Positions 11,600 through 21,354 of a stretch of 64,000 nt of DNA are shown piece by piece (the stretch's first letter is position 1; every line of letters starts with the position of its first letter). The notes under the pieces were generated by a model. That model did not search any database. It saw nothing but the letters and a program-made list of their open reading frames with translations, and was not told the DNA's origin. This DNA comes from Cylicocyclus nassatus (lineage: Eukaryota; Nematoda; Chromadorea; Rhabditida; Strongylidae): assembly GCA_958299035.1 (NCBI GenBank), contig CATQJL010000112.1, positions 55,533,140 to 55,597,139 of the forward strand, written 5' to 3'. A program made the position numbers and the translations under genes.

Positions 11600-11994
11600 C
11601 GTGGATCTTCGCAGGGTCTCAATGAAACCCTGCAAAATTATATATCGTTGTGATCCTCATGAGACGGCCAGAAGCACTGACAACGTCGCGGGTCTTGAAA
11701 ATCACTCCATGACGAGATAGACCAGCATTCATATGGCGACTCTTTGCGCAAGATTTGAGCGCAGTTTTTCGTTTTTATTGAACTCTAGCGGCTTTAATGA
11801 ACTTCCAACATTCAACCGCAGTTCAGAGAAAGGTTAATTGAGAAATCTTGCCCCAGTTTTTGATAGAATTTTTAAATTAAAACCTTCTTCTCAACAAAAA
11901 AGGCCATAAAAACGCAATCCTTCGGTTTTTTTTTGAGCTTCTTTTGAATGTCACTGCTATATTTGCCTCATTTAAATTCATCCCTATACAATTA
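11600..11994. other. No feature recognised
   Basis: AT-rich sequence with no convincing coding frame, terminal repeat or hairpin. Confidence 0.5.
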
Positions 11995-13474
11995 CTAGCT
12001 GGCTTACCCGGCTCCGCCGTATCCGGACCAAACTTGGCACACATACACTTCGGGCCCCGGCGGGCGTCACAGTCCACTTTTCGTTATCGATCGATGTCGA
12101 TTTTACCGATTTTTATCGATTTTTTTGCAGAGTTCACCTACAGGGCTAGGAGCTGGCACAGGGGGGGGGGGGGAAGTGAGCATGGGGATTCCGAATACAA
12201 TATTAGTTTTCAGAATTATCGATTACTTTTATTGATTTTATCGATTTTTTGTAAATTTTGACATGCGAGGCTGGGATTTTGCACAGGGGGTAATCGAGCA
12301 TGCTGATTACGAACACAATATTAGTTTTCAGGATCGTCCATTACTTTTATCGATTTTATCGATTTTTTTGTAAAGTTTGACCTGCGGGGCTGGGAGTTCG
12401 CACAGGGGGGTAATCGAGCATGCAGATTACGAATACAATATTAGTTTCAAGATCGTCCATTACTTTTATCGATTTTATCGATTTTTTGAAAATTTGAGCT
12501 AGGGGGCTGGAATTTGGCACAGGGGTGTAATCGAGCATGCTGATCATCCCCTTGGGGATGATCAGCATGCTCGATTACCCCCCTGTGCCAACTCCCAGCC
12601 CCCTAGCTCAAACTTTGCAAAAAAATCGATAAAATCGATAAAAGTAATCGATAATCCCGAAAACCAATATTGTATTCGGAATCCCCATGCTCGATTACCC
12701 CCCTGTGCGAACTCCCAGCCCCGTAGCTCAAACTTTGCAAAAAATCGATAAAATCGATAAAAGTAATCGATAATCCTGAAAACCAATGTATTCGGAATCC
12801 CCATGCTCGATTACCCCCCTGTGCCAACTCCCAGCCCCGTAGCTCAAACTTTGCAAAAAATCGATAAAATCGATAAAAGTAATCGATAATCCCGAAAACC
12901 AATATTGTATTCGGAATCCCCATGCTCGATTACCCCCCTGTGCGAACTCCCAGCCCCGTAGCTCAAACTTTGCAAAAAATCGATAAAATCGATAAAAGTA
13001 ATCGATAATCCTGAAAACCAATGTATTCGGAATCCCCATGCTCGATTACCCCCCTGTGCCAACTCCCAGCCCCGTAGCTCAAACTTTGCAAAAAATCGAT
13101 AAAATCGATAAAAGTAATCGATAATCCTGAAAACCAATGCATTCGGAATCCCCATGCTCGATTACCCCCCTGTGCCAACTCCCAGCCCCGTAGCTCAAAC
13201 TTTGCAAAAAATCGATAAAATCGATAAAAGTAATCGATAATCCTGGAAACCAATATTGTATTCGGAATCCCCATGCTCGATTACCCCCCTGTGCCAACTC
13301 CCAGCCCCGTAGGTGAACTCAGCAAAAAAATCGATAAAAATCGATAAAATCGATATCGATCGATGACGAAAAGTAGCCTATGACACCCGCCGGGGCCCGT
13401 AGTGTATGTGTGCCAAGTTTGGTCCGGATCGGTTCAGAAATGGAATTTTCCATTCGGAACATACGTACAGACAT

Positions 13475-13517
<43 letters not shown>

Positions 13518-13538
13518 TTCAGCTTTATATATAAGATG
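11995..13538 (+). mobile_element. SINE-like family S, copy 2, with expanded inverted satellite
   Basis: The head ACTAGCTGGCTTACCCGGC and the tail (CAGACATACAGACAGACAG, then CATTCAGCTTTATATATAAG) match the copy at 8262-8728. The left segment, with GGACCAAACTTGGCACACAT and CGGGCCCCGGCGGGCG, is the reverse complement of 13.38-13.43 kb, so the whole element folds back on itself. The centre is filled by the satellite described separately. The length is about 1.54 kb against about 0.47 kb for copy 1; the excess is tandem amplification. Confidence 0.75.
12130..13330. repeat. ATCGAT-rich satellite, about 116-121-bp units, in two opposite arrays
   Basis: About three units run in one orientation (12.13-12.55 kb) and about six in the other (12.56-13.33 kb). 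They meet at a near-perfect palindrome whose centre is GATCATCCCC TT GGGGATGATC. Each unit holds AAAAATCGATAAAATCGATA, GTAATCGATAAT, CATGCTCGATTACCCCCCTG and AACTCCCAGCCCC. Adjacent units in the right array differ by only a few bases, indicating recent homogenisation. A 13-G run lies at 12161-12173. Open frames across the array arise because some units are 117 bp, a multiple of three; they are not genes. Confidence 0.95.
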
Positions 13539-15315
13539 TCATTAGTTATGTCATAATTTCCGGGGCTTCGCCCCGGATGACTTCTGTACTTCTTCCCTGG
13601 TGAAGGTTGTGTTCTTTCATGACGCTCAAAGTGAAGGTTACCAGAGTACATGGCTCTATGTATCGAAGGTATGCAATCAGCTGTTCTTTCAAGTCAAAGT
13701 CTCTCGCGCAATGTATCGATCCCTCTTACAGGCAGCCATTTACCAGCGCGTTTTTCCTATTGCTGGTGCAAACGGCAATGGCTGACCGAATGGTCGAATG
13801 ATTAACGTGGTGGCACTTCAAGTTGATGCACATAGGTTCAACCGCGCGCGAGGTAGCAATTTTGCGGCTGTCTGCGTCGTTAAAATCTAATGTGCGAAAT
13901 GATTGCGTGCTAAGGTTACATAAGATTATTAAAACCTATGATCACTCCGCGAGCTGCCGGCGGAGTTGGCATCTTTCCGCGATGTGTGCCAACTTGCCGG
14001 CATCTTTGATGCCACCAGGTAGGGTAGATTACTACCGGCCCAGGAACATCTTCACGTTTACGTTCACATCTATCACCTTTTCCGAATGCGAATGAAGAAA
14101 AGGCACTAGACGTTAGGGTCGGTAGTAATCTGGTCGGAATTCAAAGTTACTCTGACTTGACTTTGAGTTATATCTGAGCTGACTCGCACCTTTCTTACCC
14201 CTTCAACAGTTGATTGGTCCAAATCTAGAAAGCGATATATGGCAGACTCCGTAACCGGTAATTCATCCCTAGTAGGAAAACATTGTCGAAATCGTTCTGC
14301 ACAAGAAATAGTGCCACCAAACCCGCAGCTGTGCTTTGCGATAACTCTGAGTTCGGTGGGCGTTACAGTTATCGTTGAACTCAGAGGTAAATCTGAGTTT
14401 GGTCAGAGAAAGAGAAATAGTGTACAAAAGAAGAGATGCAGCTAAAAAGTCCTCCGGAGTATATTTTGCCCACACTTTCAGCAGGCTTGTGGGGGGGGTA
14501 TCGTAATGCCCGGTATCTACAAAATATTGAAACGTTGTTAAACCTTGGTCTAGGAGGTTGGTCGGTGCGCAGATCAAAAATATGTTATAGGCCGTTTGTA
14601 AAATCGTGACGACGGATTTGACTGGTCTTTGAGCCCACAGGTGCAGAAAACACTCATACGAAACGGCATCACCTCAACTCTCAGCTCAGTCTCTTCCAAT
14701 GTCTAAATACTGCAAACGTAAGCAGAAAAACCATTCAAGGAGAGAAGAAAACCTAGAAAATGCGGTTGTCGAGAGCTGCGTGCGTGTCGCGCGCGGTCGC
14801 GCCATCGTCACGATTTTTCGAATACCCTTTACTCATTTTTCGCTTTTCCCTGTTGCTGTAATAGAGCCGTGTTACGGTGGATCTGAACGTTTAAACTCTA
14901 AGTTTAAATTTCAGAATTTACTCAATGACGCTCATGAAGAACTGATAGACGCTGTGTAGAACATCAAAATCTGGCGTCCCTGGACAGCGAAAATTCGATA
15001 GCAGCTACATCTGCAACAGAAATGGCGCATCACGATTACTGTACAGACTACTGCGCCAGGACCACAAAGAATATACAGGCCCCGTAAAATCCAATCGCCC
15101 ACGCGTCGCTTTGAACACCAACGTGCGACGCGGCTGAGAACGTTTGGTCCCGAAGCGCTGCAGGCCTTTCGCAAGCAACAGTGAGCGCGCACCCTTTCCG
15201 CACATATTTTTTTGAACTTTTGAAAAGAGCTTTCGTCAATATACCCTGCATTGACGAGAACAACATGAAAGTTAAAGAAAGATTTCTTGGAATATAGTGA
15301 ACGCCGACATTCGTT
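13539..15315. other. No gene recognised; small inverted repeat near 14.03-14.13 kb
   Basis: A compact hairpin, CCGGGGCTTCGCCCCGG, lies just after the SINE-like tail (about 13560-13576). Another GCCGGC cluster lies near 13.96 kb. AGATTACTACCGG (about 14024) pairs with TCGGTAGTAATCT about 100 bases on. Short duplicated words ACTCTGAGTT and AACTCAGAGG are found at 14.34-14.40 kb. No frame looks like a conserved protein. Confidence 0.4.
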
Positions 15316-15366
15316 CGCGACGACCGCTCGCTTACGCTGGTGTTCAAGGCACGACGAGGGCAGTTA
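15316..15366 (+). repeat. Interspersed repeat fragment, matches 2885-2935
   Basis: Second copy of the conserved block with CGACGACCGCTCGCTTA, here complete on both sides because there is no gap. The flanks do not match beyond a few bases. Confidence 0.7.
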
Positions 15367-15447
15367 GGTTTTACGGCGCCTATACACTCCCCATTGAGAG
15401 TTGCAGCTTGATAAAAAGTCCTACAGTGACGTGCTAGGCTTACCATC

Positions 15448-15648
15448 CAGGGCCCAGCATGAAATCGTTTCTAGGCTTTTTAAAAACGAAGTCACCTTTG
15501 ACTGTCAGCCGTAAACGTAAAAAACTCTCAAAAGACGAAACTCGACTGAAAAACGTCGCAGTTTTTGGCCACAAACTTGATTTCCTTTTGCTTTTCCGCC
15601 CCAAAAACCAAATCCAGCTTGCTTCCATACAATCTGCGCCGGGCTCTG
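15448..15648. mobile_element. Short hAT-like MITE, copy 2
   Basis: The ends read CAGGGCCCAGCATG and, inverted, CAGAGCCCGGCGCA, bordered by TTACCATC and GTATCATC (six of eight match). On the minus strand it contains AAGCTGGATTTGG and GGCGGAAAAGCAAAAGG, recognisable versions of the family's internal block at 6.3 and 41.77 kb. It is a 201-bp internally deleted relative. Confidence 0.65.
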
Positions 15649-15659
15649 GTATCATCATT

Positions 15660-15980
15660 CAAATTATCGAATATTCGAATATTCGATGTTCATCGAATGA
15701 TTCGAATATTCGACGACCATCGAATGATCGAATTGATGACCATCGAATATTCGACTTTCGAATAATATTCGAAAATTGAAATTTTCGAATATTCGACTTT
15801 CGAATAATATTCGAAGGTTGAAATTTTCGATTATTCGAATATTGAATATATTCGAAAACTGAAAATTTCGAATATTCGACTTTCGAATTTTATTCGAAAT
15901 CTCAAATTTTCGAATATTCAACTTTCCGAATGATTGGCATTCGAATGATTTATTCGAATAATCGAATAATCATTCGATTC
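15660..15980. repeat. AATATTCG-type satellite, array 2
   Basis: About 320 bases of the same palindromic words as the array at 9.58 kb, more ordered here: ATTCGAATATTCGA with TTTCGAATAATATTCGAA repeats. It begins immediately after the short hAT MITE. The outer flank CCCAAGTATAGTAGTGAT resembles, inverted, GTGATTATACTTGGG beside array 1. Confidence 0.9.
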
Positions 15981-15989
15981 GGTCCCAAG

Positions 15990-18440
15990 TATAGTAGTGA
16001 TGCCTGTCTTAGACGATGTTGATCAAGTGGCATAACCAAAAAAGTGCAATCACTAGACAAGCTGATCTTTCGTATAGCAAATCGTTTTACAAAAGCAACT
16101 CGAATTCGATTACATTGGAACAGCTTAGTTCACCATTTCTCTCAAACCTCCATATTCCTTCACCATTACTAGATTGCAAATCTAGATGCAAAATTCCTTG
16201 AATGAAAAATTTACACATTCTTTTTCCCGCAATAACTTTGCAAAAAGCACCTTATTCGGATGACTTACGATTAATAGTACAGATTGTTGAAAAAGCTTTG
16301 CTAAGTTCGCAAAGAAAACTGCATCAAATCGTTTTTAGAAAGTTTGTTTTTCAATCTTTTGGTTTAAGCGCGAACTCCTTGAGGATTGTTATATGAATAG
16401 CATTTTTTCTCAACAAGTGCCGCCGAAATTGTTGCTAGAAGATTAATCTTGGTTGTTTTTTGAAGCTTATCTCTTACTCTGGAGCGCACAATTGGAATGC
16501 ACCACAAGTTTTTAAAAAAATTCAAATAATTCAGCAAAATATAGTGGTTTCCTATAATTCATTTCTTGAGGTGCTTAATATGTTTCCTCACCTCAAAACA
16601 GTTGGCCAAATCTAAGTGCGATAGACTTAATCTGCCTCTTTATTTTTCTGCTAACATATTACAGCAAGAAACTTTATCTCCAAATTCTTTTATGAGATGC
16701 TTAGTAAATATTTTTATCTCAGACAAAGTGCACTAAATTTTTCTGAAAATTTCTCGCTATTTTTAGTTTCCTCGGACAATTTATGTCAATGGTTCATTTG
16801 AATAAGCAATTCATTTGAAAAGCCCATGTCATTCAAAAAAAGTTGCCAGGTATTTCAGCAGAACAGTTGCAGTCTTCAAAATTTCGATTACTTTACTTCT
16901 CTATATTGCCGACACTGATCCGCTCACTCGAAAGCAACTTTTTTCTGTTTTTTAGCAGTAATTTAAATACAGTTTTGATCGTGCAACACTTTTTTGAAAG
17001 TGAGTCACTTTGTTTTCTTAAAAAATATTGTTGAGTCTATGCAAGACATCAGTGATTGATACAAATTCTTGAGCCAAATGTTTAGCATCTCTGAAAATTT
17101 AATCTAACATGCCATTCAAGGGCTATTCAAAAACATATCAAAACGTGTCGAAGAGTGCATTTTACTCCATCATAGTTATCACTGTGCCCCTCAAATATCT
17201 GGAACTTTGCGCCTATTAAAGATCTCAGATGTTTTTACTGATTTTGTGGGTAATTTTTCTACATCAATGTACGAAAATTCTGTTCAAAGTTCTCTGCTAA
17301 TATATATTTGAAAAAGCTAAAACAGTCTATCCAGATCAGCTTTTATGTGCTATATGCACCTCAATTGTGAATATCGCACAGCCTCAAACTTGTATAAGGG
17401 TGGAGATTTAGGAGGCAGCTAAAAGCATAAATACCTTTGAGTAGGTCCCTTCAAGAACTCAAATCAGTAGCTTGCTAACAATAAGATAACCTGATTGAGT
17501 AGATTTTGGAACACCTATGGATGACTTGCAAGGATGCTGGACAGTTTGAAAGCCCTTATGAAACGCGACCGAGAGTTTTGTAAAATCTCTTGAAGAGGAA
17601 AAGAAATTGTGACGCTTCCAAAAAGGATACTTTGTGAAAAAAAGAGAGAGTGAAGTGTTTGAATTTAGGAACCTTTGGATTTGGTAGTTTGAATGTTGGC
17701 TAATTATTTTCAAGAAAGTTAGTTTGAATTTTCTCGCTAATTTAATTTTGGAAAGAGATAAGAGTAGTCTGAGCAAGAATTTTTGGGGGAGTGGAGGTTT
17801 TAAGGCAGCTTGGGAGACCATTCAGTGGGCAACAGAGCCCCGGGTGGAAGAGTGCACGTGGTTGACAAAGCTCTGTCGGGTATGGTACGGGTGCTTGCTT
17901 CTGAGTGAAAAGGAGTTGAGGGTGGGGGAGGGGGGAAGGGGATTTGGATGATAGCAAACCCCTATACAACAAGTATCTGTAGAGCAAAGGAAGGAGCGAT
18001 GCGGTTAGAAGAAGTTGGGAGGGAGGCAGTCATAATTCTGTTGCCACTTCTAATGAAAAAATTCTCGAAATTCTAACGCAGGGAAAATCCATGAATTGAT
18101 AATCTTTAAGCTCGTCACGCTTTCAAAACTGTGCCATACTTTTAGCGAGGAAAAGGTTTTCACAAGTTATTTCCAATATTTTTAATTTTTTATCACAACC
18201 CACTTCACACACACGCACACACATCCAGTCTAAAGCGCCGCGAAGTGGCGCTTTGGACTGGTTCATAATATTTGCAAATTATAAAAATCGTCATTTGTCT
18301 CGCACAACAAATTTTTTGATATTTATGGTGTACTTGAATAATTATCATGTTTACCCAAAAATGCTACCGTAGTCGTACACCGTCTTGACAGCTTACGGCA
18401 GCGCGATATGGTACCTTAGATTTTTTCAAAACCTTGCTTT
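15990..18440. other. AT-rich intergenic DNA, no gene recognised
   Basis: Long AT-rich stretch with scattered short frames. None has a signal peptide, motif or credible splice structure. A purine-rich patch of GGGGGAGGGG type lies at 17.92-17.94 kb. A short inverted pair, CCAGTCTAAAGCGCC and GGCGCTTTGGACTGG, sits near 18227-18260. Confidence 0.5.
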
Positions 18441-18455
18441 TGGTTTGGGACTGAT

Positions 18456-18462
18456 TATAAAT
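18456..18462 (+). promoter_or_regulatory. TATA box of the CSalpha-beta peptide candidate
   Basis: TATAAAT lies about 100 bases upstream of the ATG at 18560, followed by GAGAGCAGTGC as a plausible initiator region. The position is slightly far but possible if the 5' UTR is about 70 nt. Confidence 0.45.
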
Positions 18463-18559
18463 GAGAGCAGTGCAAAATGTTAAGTGTTTTTTTGCGAAAT
18501 ATCTGAGCATGATTGTTCCACTTGCAATAACATGACAACTAAATTTTGCACTTACAAAA

Positions 18560-18811
18560 ATGAGATTTCCCTATTTTGTCATCCTACTGCTTTGTATAGT
18601 GGCAGGCACACAAGCTGTCACATGTGACTTAAAAGATTCTACAAAACGTAAGCAGCATGTATTGCATCTTGCATTTTCCCGGTACACTTATGCTCACGAT
18701 AAAAGTTTGCAATTTAGCGATAACATATACTACTGTTTTCGGGGATGTGGAACCGGAAAATGTGAATTGCTTGGAGATCGCTGGATTTGCGTATGCTCCA
18801 GATGCCGGTGA
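18560..18811 (+). CDS. Secreted cysteine-rich peptide, CSalpha-beta (drosomycin/ABF-like) candidate
   Basis: The unspliced frame gives 83 residues. It starts with a clear signal peptide (MRFPYFVILLLCIVAGTQA, cleavage expected after TQA) and ends in a dense cysteine block with pattern C-x3-C-x3-C-x8-C-x-C-x2-C before the stop. The C..CxxxC..C..CxCxxC order is that of CSalpha-beta antimicrobial peptides; a final CxCxxC is typical of drosomycin-type members and nematode relatives. The C1-C2 gap is too long (about 36 residues). Within it lies a good intron, GTAAGC at 18648 to TTTAG at 18717 (70 nt). Removing it shortens the gap, but the canonical junction shifts the frame by one base away from the cysteine block. 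It is therefore a real gene with a misjudged junction, an assembly indel, or a recent pseudogene. Confidence 0.55.
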   Translation: MRFPYFVILLLCIVAGTQAVTCDLKDSTKRKQHVLHLAFSRYTYAHDKSLQFSDNIYYCFRGCGTGKCELLGDRWICVCSRCR

Positions 18812-19687
18812 GGGAGCATTACTACACTTGTTTGAAAATGTGGAAATGAGAAGTAGATGTTTGAAAGCGATGTTGGAGATACCACAACGGATATAACGAG
18901 TTTTTATAATGGGAAAACTAGCACCTTAAGGGCTGCTTACAACTGGTCAAGGCAAATTCATTTAGACGCAAAAGAAACTCAACTTACGAGCTTATAACTA
19001 ACCAGTGCGTCACATCTGCTTCGCAGAGGCTCGCACTGGTTCTTCTATAAATGTCACACTCATTTTCGCATAAGATGGCATTGAAACCTATCGCGGAATG
19101 CCCTCCTTTACGAAAGAATCGTAAACAATTACTCATTCCGAAAGCTTTTTCGGGTGAGATCGATTTTGCATGGGTAAAACTTTGATAGTTGAAGAACAAA
19201 TGTAGATTTGGAACACTTCTAAATTTCTTCATGGCTTGGTAGTCGTCATAAAGATAATTTCCACCGTGAGCTACATTTTTGTGCAGAATCTCCTCATATG
19301 CTCAAAATCCTTGGCAATTTCACCATTCACGCAAATCGTTCGTTTCGACACCGTTTTCGTAGAGTTATACACTTCCATTTTTGGAGCCAAAAATTTTGGC
19401 TTGCATACTGACTTGCGAAAGGTAAGCATAACTCTGCAAAAGGTGGTAATACGGACCCAATTTTGCAGATTTCTGCAGTACAGATGTTCTTCAGTATTTC
19501 AACGCACGGAAAGGAGGAAGCTATGTCACTTAGGTATAGTGCTCAATTTGTGTTTATAGCAATAATAAACTGAGAGAATGGCAGTGTAGTGGAAAGTATT
19601 TATACTCATATTAAAAATAGATAGTTATTAAATGACATTGTTTGGAAGCTGGTATGACAAAGTGACACTGTCAATAAATACAATTTC

Positions 19688-19942
19688 TCAAAATTCTTTC
19701 GTATACGTAATCTTGTGACCAGGAATGTACTTGAAAACTTTTTTTGCAACCTTCTTGAGCTTTTTCTTGAGTTTCTTACCAAATCCGCCCTCAGCAACGT
19801 TCACAACAGAAAAAATCTGTAAGCATCAAAGTAATGTACAGTCAGTAAGTTTAAGAGTAAATTCGAAACTAAGTCATGTCTTTCTTGGCCAACGTACCAC
19901 TAGTATGGTAAGTAACAAGTAGAACAAGTTGAAAATTCTCAT
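19688..19942 (-). CDS. Two-exon secreted cationic amphipathic peptide (antimicrobial-like)
   Basis: Exon 1 (19942-19898) codes for 15 residues, MRIFNLFYLLLTILV. A canonical intron follows (19897-19817, 81 nt, GTACGT to TTACAG, phase 0). Exon 2 (19816-19688) codes for 42 residues and a TGA. The joined 57-residue product has a hydrophobic signal sequence crossing the junction, ending near NVAEG. The mature peptide begins GGFGKKLKKKL, continues KKVAKKVFKY and ends GHKITYTKEF. It has about ten lysines, no cysteine and helical spacing of K and V/L/F, as in cecropin-like or other linear membrane-active peptides. I do not recognise a named family. The exact phase match, splice sites and a TATA-like element upstream argue that it is functional. 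Confidence 0.7.
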
Positions 19943-19995
19943 TCTTGTCGAACTGACGTAAACTGTCTGGAAAAAACTATTCTGAGAGAGTAAGC

Positions 19996-20003
19996 AATAT
20001 ATA
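19996..20003 (-). promoter_or_regulatory. TATA-like box of the cationic peptide gene
   Basis: TATATATT on the minus strand lies about 55 bases upstream of the ATG at 19942, a good distance for a short 5' UTR. Confidence 0.45.
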
Positions 20004-20315
20004 GAGCGTTTGATAAAACGACGAACAAACAAAAATTCTTTGACACAACTTGACACAAAAGCAAATTATCTTCTAGTGCAAGGGAAATTGTTAGATTACA
20101 ATAACGTTGGTTTCTCTGCTAAAACCTAGGCATTTGTAAAAGACGATGTCGCAGATTATATCAAAAACAAAATCTCATAAAGTTGTGCACAATATACACA
20201 ACTCTGCCATTGACTATTTCGTCTGTTCGACTGTAAATTCATCGCCTTTTTTCTCTGAAAAAAATATCAGTAACTGCCTTTTCAAAGAAGAAGCACAAAG
20301 CTTGCGTTTGATCAA

Positions 20316-20546
20316 GTGCTACCCAAAAATTCCCGGTTGCTAATATTATTCTACTGCAAATCATTGTTCTTTGTACTCCTAAGCTGTCACGTATATGCGG
20401 TCGTCATACGTGGCAGAGTTGGTAGTGAAAGGTTACAAAGAACAGTGCCTTGCAGTAGAGGCTTAACAAGTTCACCAGCGTATTCAGATGTCTGCAAGTG
20501 CTCCGCTCAACGTAACCGGGGAGGCGACGATAGCAAGATTAGCTGA
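20316..20546 (+). CDS. Hypothetical small secreted basic peptide
   Basis: 76 residues. A hydrophobic stretch (LFFVLLSCHVYA, about residues 17-28) could be a signal or membrane segment. An arginine-rich tail follows with three cysteines (PCSRG, VCKC). AATAAA at 20571-20576, 25 bases after the stop, suggests a transcribed 3' end. No splice structure was resolved and no family recognised. It sits in the same 2-kb neighbourhood as two antimicrobial-type genes, which is the main reason for keeping it. Confidence 0.35.
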   Translation: MLPKNSRLLILFYCKSLFFVLLSCHVYAVVIRGRVGSERLQRTVPCSRGLTSSPAYSDVCKCSAQRNRGGDDSKIS

Positions 20547-20644
20547 TTGTGCTGTGAGAGTACGAAAGTGAATAAAAAAACCCTTTAAATGATTTAATAT
20601 TCATGAAAGCGCATTTGACAACTTTCAACTAATTGACTCCTTCT

Positions 20645-21340
20645 GTATTGCAGTACCCTTGGTTAAACTTATACCATTGAATATGTTCCACACGTATGAT
20701 ACCTACGTCTGACGTCTTTCAATTCACGACTGTGAGTTGCAGAGACTTGCAGAGACCATTTGAAGTGAGATGTACATGCCAAGCGTAGTATGATATCCTA
20801 ATCCTGAATCCAATATTCGTATAAAAATGCTTCCATGAAAATATTAAGTTGGCCCAAATTGTTAGCGCCATTTTCTCCATTATAGCTTCTTACATTCCGA
20901 ACCATTCACTTTCCCCAGTTCTGAAAGAGATGATCATGAGCACTATAAAAGCATTTGAGGTACTTTCTAATAGGTTCTTTCAAACAAGCAGTAATAGAAG
21001 TTAACGAATAGAGTCTGTAGGGTTGTCAAAAACGTGAACCAGGGCTCGGGCGAGAATGACTAATAATCATCTGTGTAGCGATTACGCCTTTGCCGCTTTG
21101 ATTTCACTATTTTCCCCTGATCATCAACTGCGCAAACTATTTGATTAAAGCGCGTTTTTCTCAAAGGCCGGGACTCTTTGTTCATTCAGCGAAGAGGAGA
21201 AGAGAAGCTGAAGGAGAAGTCGCTTTCATGATGACTCAAGTGCTAGAATTTTTGCATTACATACAAAACCTTTTGTACTCCGACCTGCAAGCTCCTAAAG
21301 TATTATTTACCTGAACTCTGCATGAAACGAAGCTGTCTTG
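20645..21340 (+). repeat. Direct repeat D, copy 1
   Basis: About 700 bases that recur in the same orientation at 23.57-24.17 kb (shared CACACGTAT, GAAGTGAGATGTACATGCCA, GTGAACCAGGG, GCGATTACGCCTTTGCC). The two copies flank the palindrome at 21.36-23.57 kb like the direct ends of a composite unit. No coding content is evident. Confidence 0.85.
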
Positions 21341-21354
21341 CTCATTAAAGGATA

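Noticed and set aside
12562..13297. Overlapping minus-strand frames of about 70-106 codons with repeated IIDYFYRFYRFF
   Set aside because: They read through the tandem satellite and stay open because some units are 117 bp, a multiple of three. No start, signal or conserved domain.
12600..13380. Repeated TATCGATA as insect-type DREF promoter sites
   Set aside because: The word is part of a satellite unit and recurs with it; no nearby gene uses it.
13319..13651. Frame with CLSVCLSVCLSV cysteine repeats
   Set aside because: Translation of the GACA microsatellite in the tail of the SINE-like element, not a cysteine-rich protein.
18984..19232. Minus-strand frame with four cysteines (CENECDIYRR) between the two peptide genes
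   Set aside because: No signal peptide, no known cysteine pattern and no promoter; kept out of the feature list.
19405..19470. Similarity of SITLQKVVIRTQF here to SVTLQKVLLKAQF at 2226-2291 (minus), suggesting a shared protein
   Set aside because: Both lie in decayed repeat DNA with CTTTGCAAAAGGT words; no start, splice sites or further homology. A shared transposon fragment is more likely.
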